Positions 15,819 through 25,538 of a stretch of DNA of 64,000 nt are shown piece after piece (position 1 is the first letter of the stretch; each line of letters begins with the position of its first letter). The notes below the pieces were generated by a model. The model made no database searches. It saw only the letters and a list, made by a program, of their open reading frames with translations, and had not been told where the DNA came from. The stretch comes from CAMEON01 sp045531965 (lineage in GTDB: Bacteria > Bacillota > Clostridia > Oscillospirales > CAG-272), in assembly GCA_045531965.1 (NCBI GenBank), contig JAZSFA010000043.1:1-64000 (forward strand), in the 5' to 3' direction. The position numbers and the translations under genes were made by a program.

Positions 15819-16385
15819 ATGAATGACGAAAAGATCATTGATCTGTTCTGGAAACGGGACGAAACAGCCATCAAAGAGACAGACAAGAAATATGGGCGTT
15901 ACTGCTCAACGGTTTCCATGAGTATCCTGCATAACGAACTGGATGCAGAGGAGTGCGTCAATGATGCCTATTTATCTCTATGGAACAGCATTCCGCCTCA
16001 CCGCCCGCAAGTTCTGCGAACCTTTCTCGGCCGAATCGTTCGCAACATATCCATCAATCGGCACAAAAGTACACACCGCCAAGGACACAACTGCTATATG
16101 GACGTTTCATTGGAAGAGCTTATGGATGAGCTGGGGGATTGCTTCCCCTCGGATGATGACATGACAAATGAATTGTCGGGGGAAATCAAAGAGTATCTGC
16201 AAGCCTTTCTCCGAGAGCAGGATGCCCTCAACCGAAAGCTGTTCGTGGGACGCTACTGGCACAGCTACAGTATTTCAAGATTGTCTGCGTCTTATGGATT
16301 GACCGAGGGAGCGGTGGAGATTCGCTTGCGCCGAACAAGAATCAAGCTCAAAAAATATTTAAATGAAAGGGGTATCAGCGTATGA
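15819..16385 (+). CDS. ECF-type sigma factor, module A
   Basis: 188 residues. Region 2 spans 'IIDLFWKRDETAIKETDKKY' to 'DAEECVNDAYLSLWNSIPP', with the region 2.4-like 'FLGRIVRNISINRH'; region 4 is 'YSISRLSASYGLTEGAVEIR', an HTH. RBS AAAGGAGGG. The stop overlaps the next gene's start (ATGA), so it is translated together with a membrane protein that is likely its anti-sigma factor. It probably recruits RNA polymerase to its own operon and to envelope genes in response to an outside signal. It is a paralogue of the sigma factor at 20792. Confidence 0.9.
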   Translation: MNDEKIIDLFWKRDETAIKETDKKYGRYCSTVSMSILHNELDAEECVNDAYLSLWNSIPPHRPQVLRTFLGRIVRNISINRHKSTHRQGHNCYMDVSLEELMDELGDCFPSDDDMTNELSGEIKEYLQAFLREQDALNRKLFVGRYWHSYSISRLSASYGLTEGAVEIRLRRTRIKLKKYLNERGISV

Positions 16386-17725
16386 AAAAAACAAGATATC
16401 AGGCTTGTCTGCTCATCAGCGAGCTGGATGATGATATGATTCTGGAAGCTGAACTGGCGAATGTGCCGATGCGGCGCAGAGTGGGACACGTGATGAAGCG
16501 TTTATGGTTCATCGCCGCCTGTATGACCCTGTTGGCCACCGCCGCCATCCTGTTGCTTTTGCCCGCCATGCTCCGTGAATATCCTGCTCCGTCACCCATT
16601 CCCCCCTTGACCTCAGAACCTGCGGTTGAAACACCTGAACCCGTCGTGAACTGGGTTTCCGATCCGACGCTGGTGAGGGTAGAACGGCTCAGCGCTTCAG
16701 AGGCCGTGGCGGATCCGGATGTTACGGAGGATGGCAACCTGGTCTCGGTAGAGTCCCAGACCCAGTATTTCGCAAATCAACTCATTCTGATCCATTTTTC
16801 CTGCCGCGAGGACGAGCATGTTATGGTGGAACCAAGCTCGTGGCGCAGCGCGCTGAATCCCGTGTACCTGTACACAGCGGAAGGAGACGGTCACACCCGC
16901 TCCTACTGGCGGTTCAAGAACGAGGAATTGGACGGTCACACCTCGGTGTCAGAGGAACTGGAGTACAGCCGATACAAGGATTATTTCGGCCGCCCCGTGA
17001 CGGTGGAGAACGGCGATGTGCTTCTGTGGCAGTACGCCAATCTTGCCCTTCCCTGCGTGGAGGACAATTTTGTGGATTTCACGGTAGTAGACGATGAAGG
17101 AAACATCACGGGCGGCGGCAGTATCTATATCGGTGGGTATGATCTAACCTCCATGAGCAAGAACAAGAAATACTACGGTGAAAGCCAGTACGGAGATTTC
17201 GGAGGCTCCTTCGAGGACTTTTGCTTCACCAACGCTATCTACCGCCCTGTGGTGCTGGGTGCCTACCGTTACACCAACCACGGCGGAGGAGATGCTGAAA
17301 CCCAAGCCCAACGCCGGAAGGATCTGCACGCCCTTGCCCCCGAGCGGCGGGAATCCCTGCTTGCCGATATCAGCGGCGAGCTTCTGCGGGTGTCGGTGCG
17401 GGAGGCGTTGGCGGACTACGCCTGGGTCATCGGAAAGACGGGCGGCTGGGGGTTATCTTCTTTCGGGAAATATCAGAACGAGACCAAGTATCTGATCATG
17501 AGCTTTGCCAATTCCCTCGACCCTGCCGATCATGAGTATCTGCTGTTTCTCTACGAGGGCACCTACAGGCGGATCACAGGCTGGGAGGTTCATCTCCAAA
17601 ATGAGTACGGCGGCATGATCGCAGGCCGCCTGTATCTGGAGGACGGCACCGTGGTGCAGGTGGATCTACGCCATGCAGACCAACCCGTGACCCTCCTGCC
17701 GCCCGCGGAAACCGAAACCGCATGA
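16382..17725 (+). CDS. membrane anti-sigma-like protein, module A
   Basis: 447 residues: a cytoplasmic stretch of about 40 residues, one membrane helix (about 41-62, 'LWFIAACMTLLATAAILLLL'), a Pro/Thr linker, then a large outside domain. This layout, plus four-base overlap with the sigma gene, is that of a transmembrane anti-sigma factor. The outside part contains 'FVDFTVVDDEGNITGGGSIY' and 'IGGYDLT', which recurs almost unchanged in the module B protein at 21370. No known sensor domain is recognised, and no zinc-binding anti-sigma motif is seen in the short cytoplasmic part. Confidence 0.75.
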   Translation: MKKTRYQACLLISELDDDMILEAELANVPMRRRVGHVMKRLWFIAACMTLLATAAILLLLPAMLREYPAPSPIPPLTSEPAVETPEPVVNWVSDPTLVRVERLSASEAVADPDVTEDGNLVSVESQTQYFANQLILIHFSCREDEHVMVEPSSWRSALNPVYLYTAEGDGHTRSYWRFKNEELDGHTSVSEELEYSRYKDYFGRPVTVENGDVLLWQYANLALPCVEDNFVDFTVVDDEGNITGGGSIYIGGYDLTSMSKNKKYYGESQYGDFGGSFEDFCFTNAIYRPVVLGAYRYTNHGGGDAETQAQRRKDLHALAPERRESLLADISGELLRVSVREALADYAWVIGKTGGWGLSSFGKYQNETKYLIMSFANSLDPADHEYLLFLYEGTYRRITGWEVHLQNEYGGMIAGRLYLEDGTVVQVDLRHADQPVTLLPPAETETA

Positions 17726-17753
17726 CCGCATCACAATGAGAAAGGAAAATACC

Positions 17754-19163
17754 ATGAAAAAGATACTATTATGCGCCCTTAGCGCCACGATCCTGCTCAC
17801 CTTCCTCGCCTCCTGCTCCCGCAGAGGGCAGTACGAAGATCAACTGGAAAGCCAAAAGGAGGCAGCGTCCTTGGCTGAATCCCTGGCCGATGCCCCCCAG
17901 GTCGGTGCCAACGGCGAGGCCAACATCATCGGCACCATCGTCGATCCCGCCGATTGGAAGGTCACCATCCAAAAGCAAGGCGATGCGCCCTACTTCGAAG
18001 GCAAGACCACCGAGGAGCTGTACGAGATATACAGGCTCAACGGGGATCAATCCATTTTCGCCATCCTGCCGACGGGACGCACGATCATGGCCGGGAACGG
18101 AAGCACGTGGTTCTACAATAAGCTGACGGGCAACATTCTCCCCTGGTGTCCCGACCAGCTCTGCAACCACGATCCCTCGACCTGTATGTTCGCCGCGCGC
18201 TGGTCGGACGGCTTCGAAATGGTCAGCCACGTGGGGAAGGAACATCTTTACTTCATAAATCAGTACCGGGATTTCGTGTATAAGATGTACCGCTGTGATT
18301 TCCAGCGCAACAACGTGGAGCTTCTCTACACCATTCCCACCTACGACGGTGTATCCAATTTTGTCGATATCGTCTGCGAGGATGGGAATATGCTGTATTT
18401 CCTGGAGGATGATTACGGAGACGTAGGCGGCTCCTCCATCAATTCCCTGAAGCGCTTGAATATGGACACCAAAAAGGTGGAGGTCATCTCGGGGGATTTG
18501 AATCTCTGGTGGTGCTACTACATCGGCGGGGAGCTGTACTACCAGCCCCAGAACAGCGTGACTATTTACAAAAACAGCCTGGCCTTCGACCGGGAGCAGG
18601 AATTCATGAAGGATTATAAGATCGTCAATTACAACGATAAGTACATCATTTACAGTCCCAACGTCTATTACGGAACCTGGGATGACCTGATGATCGTCAA
18701 TCTGGAAACGGGAGAGACCCAAACCCTCCCGTATGGCAGCTACGAAATTGCAGGGGATTACCTGTATTATATCAGGAATCTGACCGAGGAGGAGCTGGAG
18801 AGCAGCCCTCATAAGGAGTATCACGAGTGGCGCAACGAAAACGGTTTAAAGCCGGGGAATGACGGCTCGGTCTGGCGCATGAAGATCGGAACCAACGAGG
18901 AGGAGAAGGTTTTCACCGCCACCTATCAAGATAAGCCCATCTTCACCGCAATTGAAGGCGTGGATGGGGAGTGTCTCTGGCTGAAAATTCATACCTACGA
19001 TCAATGGGAGAATTACTACAATCAGAATTTCACTTCGTCCTCCGCCGAATTCATGAAAAAGGGCATGATGTCGGATTATCTGGTGGTGGTGGATCTCCAC
19101 GACGGTACCATGCGGTTTATTGAGACCGAGGGTGCGAAAGAGGATATCATCACATACAATTGA
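17754..19163 (+). CDS. lipoprotein of the sigma module, type X (module A)
   Basis: 469 residues. Signal peptide with lipobox LASC (Cys21), so anchored to the outer face of the membrane. After it come 'SRRGQYEDQLES', 'APYFEGKTTEELYEI', 'STWFYNKLTGNILPWC' and a CX4CX6C-type cluster ('WCPDQLCNHDPSTCMF'). The rest consists of repeated beta-rich units such as 'YRCDFQRNNVELLYTIP', like the blades of a DUF5050-type propeller. Function unknown; probably a surface sensor or binding partner of the module. The ATG at 17754 has AAAGGA upstream. Very close to the protein at 24126, including at the DNA level near residues 30-60. Confidence 0.8.
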   Translation: MKKILLCALSATILLTFLASCSRRGQYEDQLESQKEAASLAESLADAPQVGANGEANIIGTIVDPADWKVTIQKQGDAPYFEGKTTEELYEIYRLNGDQSIFAILPTGRTIMAGNGSTWFYNKLTGNILPWCPDQLCNHDPSTCMFAARWSDGFEMVSHVGKEHLYFINQYRDFVYKMYRCDFQRNNVELLYTIPTYDGVSNFVDIVCEDGNMLYFLEDDYGDVGGSSINSLKRLNMDTKKVEVISGDLNLWWCYYIGGELYYQPQNSVTIYKNSLAFDREQEFMKDYKIVNYNDKYIIYSPNVYYGTWDDLMIVNLETGETQTLPYGSYEIAGDYLYYIRNLTEEELESSPHKEYHEWRNENGLKPGNDGSVWRMKIGTNEEEKVFTATYQDKPIFTAIEGVDGECLWLKIHTYDQWENYYNQNFTSSSAEFMKKGMMSDYLVVVDLHDGTMRFIETEGAKEDIITYN

Positions 19164-19190
19164 TCGCAAGACCAAGGAAGGTACGATCCT

Positions 19191-20600
19191 ATGATGACAT
19201 ACGAAACGCAATGGCACCGCAAGAGATCTCTCTCATTCCTGCTCGCCGTCCTGCTGCTTCTGCTCACCTCCCTCACCTCCTGCTCCCGCAGAAGCCAATA
19301 CGAGGATCAACTGGAGAGCGCGAAAGACACCCAACCCGAGTCCCCCTTGGAGGAACAAACAGCCCTGAACGGTTTCATTGGCAGTCCCTCGGAGGATTAC
19401 GCCCTCCCCATTATCAAAAAAACAGGAGAAACGCCCTATTTTTCGGGCAAGACCGAGGATGAGCTGAAGGCCATGTGGCGCAAAAACGAGGTGCGGCCCG
19501 AGATCAGCATCCTGCCAACGGGCAAGGTTTTCGGGGATACCTTTTATAATAAGCTCACGGGCAATATGAGCAAATGGTGCGCCGATCCTCTGTGCGAATG
19601 CGACAGCGAGGCGTGTATTTGGGCGTATGGCTATTCCATCCTGTACGTGAGTCATGATTGGCTCTATTTTTCGGTCGAAAACCAGATCCACGGATACGGA
19701 CTGTACCGCTGTGACTATCAAAGAAATAACATCGAATTTTTGTACGAGATCCCCGCATTCTATGAAAGCGACGGTCTGAACGGAGGCTATGGGTATTGGG
19801 AAGCCATTGAGTCGCTTTACGAGGTGGATGGGAAGCTGTATTTCGCGGGGCAAGCCTATGAATCGGGGAAAGGCTCCTTGTTTGCCTGGAAGGTGCTTGA
19901 CCTTGCCACCAAGGAGGTGACTGTCCTGTACACGGGAAAGTCCGACCAATTTGTTGAGGCCATTATAGACGGTGACGTCTACTATCACTACGGAAATCAA
20001 GAGGGGACGAAACAGATCATTTATAAAACCGATCTGTCCTTTGAAGCTCATGAGGAAGTGTTCACGGCCATGAAGATCTCATCCTATAACGATACCCACA
20101 TGGTTCTCCGCGGGTACGTACAGAAAAACAGGTACACCCCGTACTATGTATACGACGTGTCCACCGGTCAGATGACCGAGCTCCCCGGCGGAGGTGACAA
20201 GTACAATTTCAAGCTATCCGGGAACTACGTATACTACCAAGACCGCGTCATGGGCGAGGAACTGATGGACGATCCCTTTGCGGAGTACTATTCCTTTACG
20301 TGGAAGGGCAATAAAACCGCCAGAACCGACGGCGCGGGAAAGCTCTACCGTATGAATATCGCCACGGGGGAGAGCGAATGTGTCCTGCAGCTCACCTACA
20401 AGGACGTGCCCGTGCGCATCGAGTTTTACGAGCCCGATGGTGAGATGGTCTACGTCTCCTTCCGCAACCACGAGGAATTTGAGAACTTCTACAATCACGG
20501 TGAATTTGACGAGTCGGTGGAATACGATGCCCATAGCTGTGTGGTTGACCTGCACAGAGGGATTCTCACCTTTTTGGAATTTCCCAATGAGGACAAATAG
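19191..20600 (+). CDS. lipoprotein of the sigma module, type Y (module A)
   Basis: 469 residues with a longer signal peptide and lipobox LTSC (Cys31). It shares with type X 'SRRSQYEDQLES', 'TPYFSGKTEDELKAM', 'YNKLTGNMSKWC' and a three-Cys cluster ('WCADPLCECDSEACIW'), plus 'YRCDYQRNNIEFLYEIP'. Its C-terminus ('ECVLQLTYKDVPVRI', 'VSFRNHEEFENFYN') is closest to the module B protein at 22677. Likely a beta-propeller facing outward. Start codons at 19191 and 19194 are both possible; AAGGAAGG lies upstream. Last gene of module A. Confidence 0.8.
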   Translation: MMTYETQWHRKRSLSFLLAVLLLLLTSLTSCSRRSQYEDQLESAKDTQPESPLEEQTALNGFIGSPSEDYALPIIKKTGETPYFSGKTEDELKAMWRKNEVRPEISILPTGKVFGDTFYNKLTGNMSKWCADPLCECDSEACIWAYGYSILYVSHDWLYFSVENQIHGYGLYRCDYQRNNIEFLYEIPAFYESDGLNGGYGYWEAIESLYEVDGKLYFAGQAYESGKGSLFAWKVLDLATKEVTVLYTGKSDQFVEAIIDGDVYYHYGNQEGTKQIIYKTDLSFEAHEEVFTAMKISSYNDTHMVLRGYVQKNRYTPYYVYDVSTGQMTELPGGGDKYNFKLSGNYVYYQDRVMGEELMDDPFAEYYSFTWKGNKTARTDGAGKLYRMNIATGESECVLQLTYKDVPVRIEFYEPDGEMVYVSFRNHEEFENFYNHGEFDESVEYDAHSCVVDLHRGILTFLEFPNEDK

Positions 20601-20617
20601 AATACCGATTATCATGG

Positions 20618-20645
20618 AGCAGCCGCATTTCGCGGCTGTTCTTTT
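20618..20645 (+). terminator. terminator of module A
   Basis: CAGCCGC/GCGGCTG stem with a five-base loop and TTCTTTT tail. The tail (GGCTGTTCTTTT) is also the first element shared with the block upstream of module A. Confidence 0.75.
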
Positions 20646-20702
20646 CATACCCCAAAATCGTGCCAATGGGGTGTTTTCCCCACAAATGGATTATGCTATA
20701 AT
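20634..20702 (+). promoter_or_regulatory. conserved upstream block of sigma module B
   Basis: GGCTGTTCTTTT, AATCGTGCCAATGGG (20656-20670) and TTATGCTATAAT (20691-20702), matching module A in order and in the 35-base distance. TGC-TATAAT is an extended -10 box; no good -35 is present, which fits a promoter that needs help from the conserved upstream site. The sigma start is 90 bases further on. Confidence 0.65.
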
Positions 20703-20791
20703 GGAATCCCCCAAAAATTTTTTGAATGATGATTACAGATCCGCCAAAAAACGCGGACTGAATGGATAGAGGGAGAAAAGGAGGTGAGGTT

Positions 20792-21373
20792 ATGCGCTCC
20801 GACGAAAAACAAAAGCGGGAGGATCGCCGTATCGTGGAGCTTTTCTGGAAGCGGGACGAAGCGGCCATCGCGCTGACCGCCGAGCGGTACGGGCGGAGCC
20901 TATACTCCATCGCCTACAACCTTCTCCACGATGATTGTGACACCGAGGAGGTGCTCAACGACACCTACCTGGACGCCTGGAACAGCATCCCGCCCGCCAG
21001 ACCCGACTGCCTGTTCGCGTTTCTGGTCAAGGTGGTTCGCGGCAATGCTCTGAACGCCTATGAGCACCGCCATCGGGAGCGTCGGATCCCGCCCCACATG
21101 GTGGTCTCCCTCTCCGAGCTGGACGACTGTTTAGGGCGGGACGATGCCGCCGCGGAGGAGGACTCCCGCACCATCGCGGCCGTCATCAACCGCTATCTGG
21201 AGCAGACCACCGAGCGCAGACGCTTCATTTTTGTTTGTCGCTACGGCTGTGGAGATCCCATCCGCAAGATCGCGGGAATGCTGAAGGTCAGCGAATCCAC
21301 CGTCAATAAGGAGCTGGCCGCCATGCGGGAGGAACTGCGCATACAACTGGAAAAGGAGGGTATTTTCGTATGA
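20792..21373 (+). CDS. ECF-type sigma factor, module B
   Basis: 193 residues. Region 2 ('RIVELFWKRDEAAIALTAER', 'DTEEVLNDTYLDAWNSIPPA') and region 4 HTH ('DPIRKIAGMLKVSESTVNKE') are clear. It is a paralogue of the module A sigma factor: both open with an ELFWKRDE-like helix and share the 'AYLSLWNSIPP/TYLDAWNSIPP' stretch. The ATG at 20792 has AAAGGAGGTG upstream; the ATG at 20762 does not. It overlaps the following membrane-protein gene by four bases. Confidence 0.9.
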   Translation: MRSDEKQKREDRRIVELFWKRDEAAIALTAERYGRSLYSIAYNLLHDDCDTEEVLNDTYLDAWNSIPPARPDCLFAFLVKVVRGNALNAYEHRHRERRIPPHMVVSLSELDDCLGRDDAAAEEDSRTIAAVINRYLEQTTERRRFIFVCRYGCGDPIRKIAGMLKVSESTVNKELAAMREELRIQLEKEGIFV

Positions 21374-22656
21374 AGCATGAAAAAAAGTACGAGATCATGG
21401 GGCTTCTGGATGACCGCATCTATGAGGAGGTCCTGCAAAAACGGGAGGAACTCACCCGCGGGGGCATAGGCCGCAAGGGAGGCCGCCTCCGACAAATACT
21501 CATGATTGCCGCCTGTGTAGCTCTCTTGGCAGTGGGCGTGACGGCGGCGTTCCTGCCGGCTATGCTGTCGGATTCCGGTGTGGACACGCCCCCCACGACC
21601 GAGAGCGAGAGTGCCGCCACGCCATTTCCCGATGCGGAGTGGGTGGAGGATCCCACCATTGTGCAAGTACAGCGGTTGAGTGTGGGAGGTAATTTTGACA
21701 CAGCAAACATCCTTACGGCCAAGGATGATACGGTTACGGTAGAGACCGAACAGCGGCTGGGTCAGCGGCTCATTCTGTTGCAATTCAGATGCAGGGAGGG
21801 TGAGCGGATCACCGTGACCCCCGATGAGGGCGGTGCGCTGTTTGAGACTGTGCAGATCGAGTATAACCAATACCCGTGCTGGTCGGTGTGGAACCCGGAG
21901 AAGGAGGAATACTACCCCGCTTGGGAATACCTCAATGTGAATACCGAGGAGAAGCGCGCCTCCCTCGGGCAGTCGGTCGTCATCACGAAGGACACTGTAC
22001 TCCTGTGGCAGTATCCGAACATCTCTCGTCCTTGCATTGAAGACAATTTTGTGGATTTCACGGTCACCGACAACGAGGGGAACATTACGGGGGGCGGCAG
22101 TATCTATATCGGTGGGCTTGACTTGACCACGGTCAGCGAAAACAAGACCTACTACGGCGGCAGTGCAGGTATCACCTACGTGCACCTCAACGCCTCCTAC
22201 CGTCCCGTCCTGCTGGGGGCGTACCGCTACGCCGAGGGGAGCAAGGTGGATGCCGACACCCACGCCAAAAAGCTAGCCGCCCTGCATAGTGAGGCGGAAA
22301 GAATCCGCCAAGGGCTGTTCGATGACCTGAGCGAGGACTATTTCCGCCTGTCCTACCGTGTTTTTCTTCATAAATATAAGGATAAAAATCATCACGGTAT
22401 TTTTACGGGTACGATCCACCGTGATGTCTCCTATGATCGCTATGCCTATGTGGAGATTTTGGATGAAGATGTCAAGAGACAATTTTTCCTTTATGACGGC
22501 ACCTGCCAGCCCATCACAGAGTGGGAGATCTACACCGCCGACGAGTACGGATATACCGTCACGGGAAAGCTCACCTTGGAGGACGGTACTGTGGTGATGG
22601 TGGATATTAACAGTCCCGAAGCCATGTATACGTTCATTCCTCCCGTCGAGTCATGA
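21370..22656 (+). CDS. membrane anti-sigma-like protein, module B
   Basis: 428 residues with the same layout as the protein at 16382: short cytoplasmic N-terminus, one membrane helix (about 42-64), Thr/Ser linker, outside domain with 'NFVDFTVTDNEGNITGGGSI' and 'YIGGLDLT'. Overlap with the sigma gene (ATGA) points to an anti-sigma role. A stretch near 22340-22500 ('HKYKDKNHHGIFTGTIH') is visibly richer in A and T than its surroundings and differs from the module A protein, as if replaced by recombination. Confidence 0.75.
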   Translation: MKHEKKYEIMGLLDDRIYEEVLQKREELTRGGIGRKGGRLRQILMIAACVALLAVGVTAAFLPAMLSDSGVDTPPTTESESAATPFPDAEWVEDPTIVQVQRLSVGGNFDTANILTAKDDTVTVETEQRLGQRLILLQFRCREGERITVTPDEGGALFETVQIEYNQYPCWSVWNPEKEEYYPAWEYLNVNTEEKRASLGQSVVITKDTVLLWQYPNISRPCIEDNFVDFTVTDNEGNITGGGSIYIGGLDLTTVSENKTYYGGSAGITYVHLNASYRPVLLGAYRYAEGSKVDADTHAKKLAALHSEAERIRQGLFDDLSEDYFRLSYRVFLHKYKDKNHHGIFTGTIHRDVSYDRYAYVEILDEDVKRQFFLYDGTCQPITEWEIYTADEYGYTVTGKLTLEDGTVVMVDINSPEAMYTFIPPVES

Positions 22657-22676
22657 AACAGAAAGGACATCAAACC

Positions 22677-24083
22677 ATGAAAAATGCCCTACTCATCACC
22701 CTATCTGCCATTCTTCTGCTGAGTGCCCTTGCCTCCTGCTCCCGCCGAGGGCAGTACGAGGACGTTCTGGAAAGCCAAAAGGAAGCCGAATCCCTTGATG
22801 CCATCCCTGAAACCAACGGAAACATCATGGGCGAGAGCGCGCCTGATTATCAGACACCAGTCATTCTGCAAACTGGGAACACCCCCTTTTATGAGGGGAA
22901 AACACTTGAAGATCTGCAAGCAATCAGTCGTGCATCGGGAAATGGAAATATCAGCATGGTCCCCACAGGACGATTGTTTTACAGTATTGATGGAACCCAA
23001 ACGTATTTCTATAATAAACTGACCGGAAATTTTAATAATTGGTGCAGCGATCCTCTCTGTGACGGAAGTGACTGTATTTGGACAGCATCAGAATTATACC
23101 TCCAGTATGTTTCTGATGAATACCTCTACTTTTTGGCAAACAGTATTGATGAGTCGGGCGAAGCATGCGGCATCTTTCGTTGCGATTTTCAAAGGAATCA
23201 TATTGAAAAGATTATGGATATTGCCTACTATCAGGTGCCCATTGATGATGATGGGGATGGCAGAACCGATGGATTTTTCGGGTACATGGATGATGTGAAG
23301 ATCGTTTATGAAAACAATGATGTCGTATATTATCTTCAAACCGCGTATAACGCAAATAATTATGATACGATCGGCTCGTTATATGCGTTGAACATGAGTA
23401 CGGGAGAAAAGCAACTCCTTTCGGGAGATAGTGATCTCACGTCAGTCACGATCGTAGCTGACACGGTGTTTTACGTATCCAAAAGAAATCTGTACAAAAC
23501 AGATTTGTCGTTTTCGTCATCCGAGCTGTTCCGTAAGGAAGCCTATATCGATCAAGCAAATGATGTGTATATCATTATTAAGGAAAGAGGCTCGGTTGCC
23601 AGATGCTCGTACAACGTAAAGACCGGTGAAATGCACATGTTGAATGATATTTACGGAAATGTGTGCTTATCAGGCGAATATCTGTATTACAGCAGAAAAC
23701 TGACAGACGATGAGATAGCCGCTGATGCTTTGAAGGAGTATTATACTTTTACATGGGAGGAATTCACTCTTCCCAACGGAGAAGTGATTATGGGTGAATC
23801 TAACACACGATCTGCCGGCAAGGTATATCGTGTTCCTGTGAATTCGGATAAAGCAACCGAAGAATGTGTGCTTCAGCTCACGTACAAGGATATTCCCGTA
23901 CGGATCGATCAAATAGAAATAGATGGGGAAGTCATCTATTTCAGCTTTCATAACCATGAGGGATTTAAGAATTTTTACAATCAAGAATTTGATGTAAGCG
24001 GTGAATATGGAGCCGTTTGTTATGCAGTTGCTGATTTGCAAAACGGAAGCGTGACCATTCTTGAAATACCGCAGACTGAATGA
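22677..24083 (+). CDS. lipoprotein of the sigma module, type Y (module B)
   Basis: 468 residues, lipobox LASC (Cys21), then 'SRRGQYEDVLESQKEAESL', 'NTPFYEGKTLEDLQ', 'YNKLTGNFNNWC' and the three-Cys cluster 'WCSDPLCDGSDCIW'. The C-terminus ('ECVLQLTYKDIPVRI', 'FSFHNHEGFKNFYN') pairs it with the type Y protein of module A. From about 22900 to the end the DNA is clearly AT-richer than the flanking genes while the first 200 bases are not, so the gene looks mosaic. ATG at 22677 preferred (AGAAAGGA upstream); the ATG at 22653 overlaps the preceding stop. Confidence 0.8.
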   Translation: MKNALLITLSAILLLSALASCSRRGQYEDVLESQKEAESLDAIPETNGNIMGESAPDYQTPVILQTGNTPFYEGKTLEDLQAISRASGNGNISMVPTGRLFYSIDGTQTYFYNKLTGNFNNWCSDPLCDGSDCIWTASELYLQYVSDEYLYFLANSIDESGEACGIFRCDFQRNHIEKIMDIAYYQVPIDDDGDGRTDGFFGYMDDVKIVYENNDVVYYLQTAYNANNYDTIGSLYALNMSTGEKQLLSGDSDLTSVTIVADTVFYVSKRNLYKTDLSFSSSELFRKEAYIDQANDVYIIIKERGSVARCSYNVKTGEMHMLNDIYGNVCLSGEYLYYSRKLTDDEIAADALKEYYTFTWEEFTLPNGEVIMGESNTRSAGKVYRVPVNSDKATEECVLQLTYKDIPVRIDQIEIDGEVIYFSFHNHEGFKNFYNQEFDVSGEYGAVCYAVADLQNGSVTILEIPQTE

Positions 24084-24125
24084 ATATTCTGTGTAATCAC
24101 CCCAAAATAGAAAGGAAACTCTATT

Positions 24126-25517
24126 ATGAAAAAAATCATTATGTTAGCCTTAGTCACCGCACTTTTGATGATCTCCCTCGCCTCCTGCGCCCGCACCCGG
24201 CGAAACGAATTTGAAAACATTTTGGAAAGCCAGAAGGAGGCAGAGTCACTGGCTGAATCCCTGGCCGACGTACCCCAGGTCGGCGCCAACGGCGAGGCCA
24301 ACATCATCGGTACCATCATCACCCCTGCCGATTGGAACGTGAGCGTCCAAAAGCTGGGAGACACGCCCTACTTTGAAGGAAAAACCACCGAAGAGCTGTT
24401 CGAGCTATACAGACAGAATGGCAAGCAGGAGATTTTTGCCATGATGCCCACGGGCCGCACGATTCAAGCCAATAACGGCAGTACGTGGTTTTACAACAAG
24501 CTGACGGGTAACATCCTCCCCTGGTGTCCCGACCAGCTCTGCGACGGCGGGGAGGACTGTATGTTCAGTTTGGCTTGGTCGGATAGCTTTGAACTCGTCA
24601 GCTACGTAGGCAAGGAGCATTTCTATTTTAGGAATATGTATAAGGACTTTGTCTATAAGCTCTATCGCTGTGATTTTCAACGCAATAACGTGGAGCTGCT
24701 GTATACCATTCCCACCTACGATGGCGCATCGAACAATATTGAAATCGTCTGTGAAGAAGGAAATATGCTGTATTTCCTGGAAGCGGGCTACGGCGGCAGG
24801 GGTGGCGCGGCCGTTATCTCCCTGAAGCGCTTGAATATGGACACCAAGACAGCCGAGATCATCTCGGGAGATCTGAATTTCTCTTGGTGCTACTATATTC
24901 GAGGGGAGCTATACTATCAACTCCGTGGCAGTGAGATCATTTACAAAAACACGCTTGCCTTCGATCAGGAAACGGAATTTCTGGACGAACAGAGGATTGC
25001 CAATTACAGCGACAAGTACATCATTTACAGCCCCAACATGGAATACGGAGAATCTGACGATCTGACCATCTACAACATAGAGACAGGCGAGACTCGCACC
25101 CTCCCCGATAACGGCTATGAGCTTGCAGGTGATTATGTGTACTATACCAAAATGATCACGGCCGAAGAGCTGGAAACACATCCCCACAAGGACTACTTTT
25201 CATGGAAAAATGATCGCCGCTTTACGCCGCGTCAGGATGGTATCGTCTACCGCATGAACGTGAATACCGGCGCAGAGGAAGTGGTGTGCTCTGTCTACTA
25301 CAAGGATAAGCCTGTTCAGCTAAGCCTCTGGGGTGTGGATGGCGAGTGCATTTGGTTGACTATCCAGAACTATGAGCAATGGCAGAACTATTACAATCAG
25401 GATTTTAACGGAAACACGGCCATGAGGGATTATTTGGTGGTGGTGGATCTCCACGACGGCACCATGCGGTTTATCGAGACCGACGGTGCGGGGGAAGAGA
25501 TCCGACAGTATAGCTAA
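24126..25517 (+). CDS. lipoprotein of the sigma module, type X (module B)
   Basis: 463 residues, lipobox LASC (Cys21) followed by 'ARTRRNEFENILESQKEAES'. The segment 'LAESLADVPQVGANGEANII' is nearly identical to the module A type X protein, also in DNA. It carries 'DTPYFEGKTTEELFELY', 'STWFYNKLTGNILPWC', the cluster 'WCPDQLCDGGEDCMF' and 'YRCDFQRNNVELLYTIP'. Beta-propeller-like surface lipoprotein of unknown function. In module B the order Y then X is the reverse of module A. The ABC permease gene follows after 21 bases. Confidence 0.8.
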   Translation: MKKIIMLALVTALLMISLASCARTRRNEFENILESQKEAESLAESLADVPQVGANGEANIIGTIITPADWNVSVQKLGDTPYFEGKTTEELFELYRQNGKQEIFAMMPTGRTIQANNGSTWFYNKLTGNILPWCPDQLCDGGEDCMFSLAWSDSFELVSYVGKEHFYFRNMYKDFVYKLYRCDFQRNNVELLYTIPTYDGASNNIEIVCEEGNMLYFLEAGYGGRGGAAVISLKRLNMDTKTAEIISGDLNFSWCYYIRGELYYQLRGSEIIYKNTLAFDQETEFLDEQRIANYSDKYIIYSPNMEYGESDDLTIYNIETGETRTLPDNGYELAGDYVYYTKMITAEELETHPHKDYFSWKNDRRFTPRQDGIVYRMNVNTGAEEVVCSVYYKDKPVQLSLWGVDGECIWLTIQNYEQWQNYYNQDFNGNTAMRDYLVVVDLHDGTMRFIETDGAGEEIRQYS

Positions 25518-25538
25518 TAAAGGTGAAGGTACGAAGCC

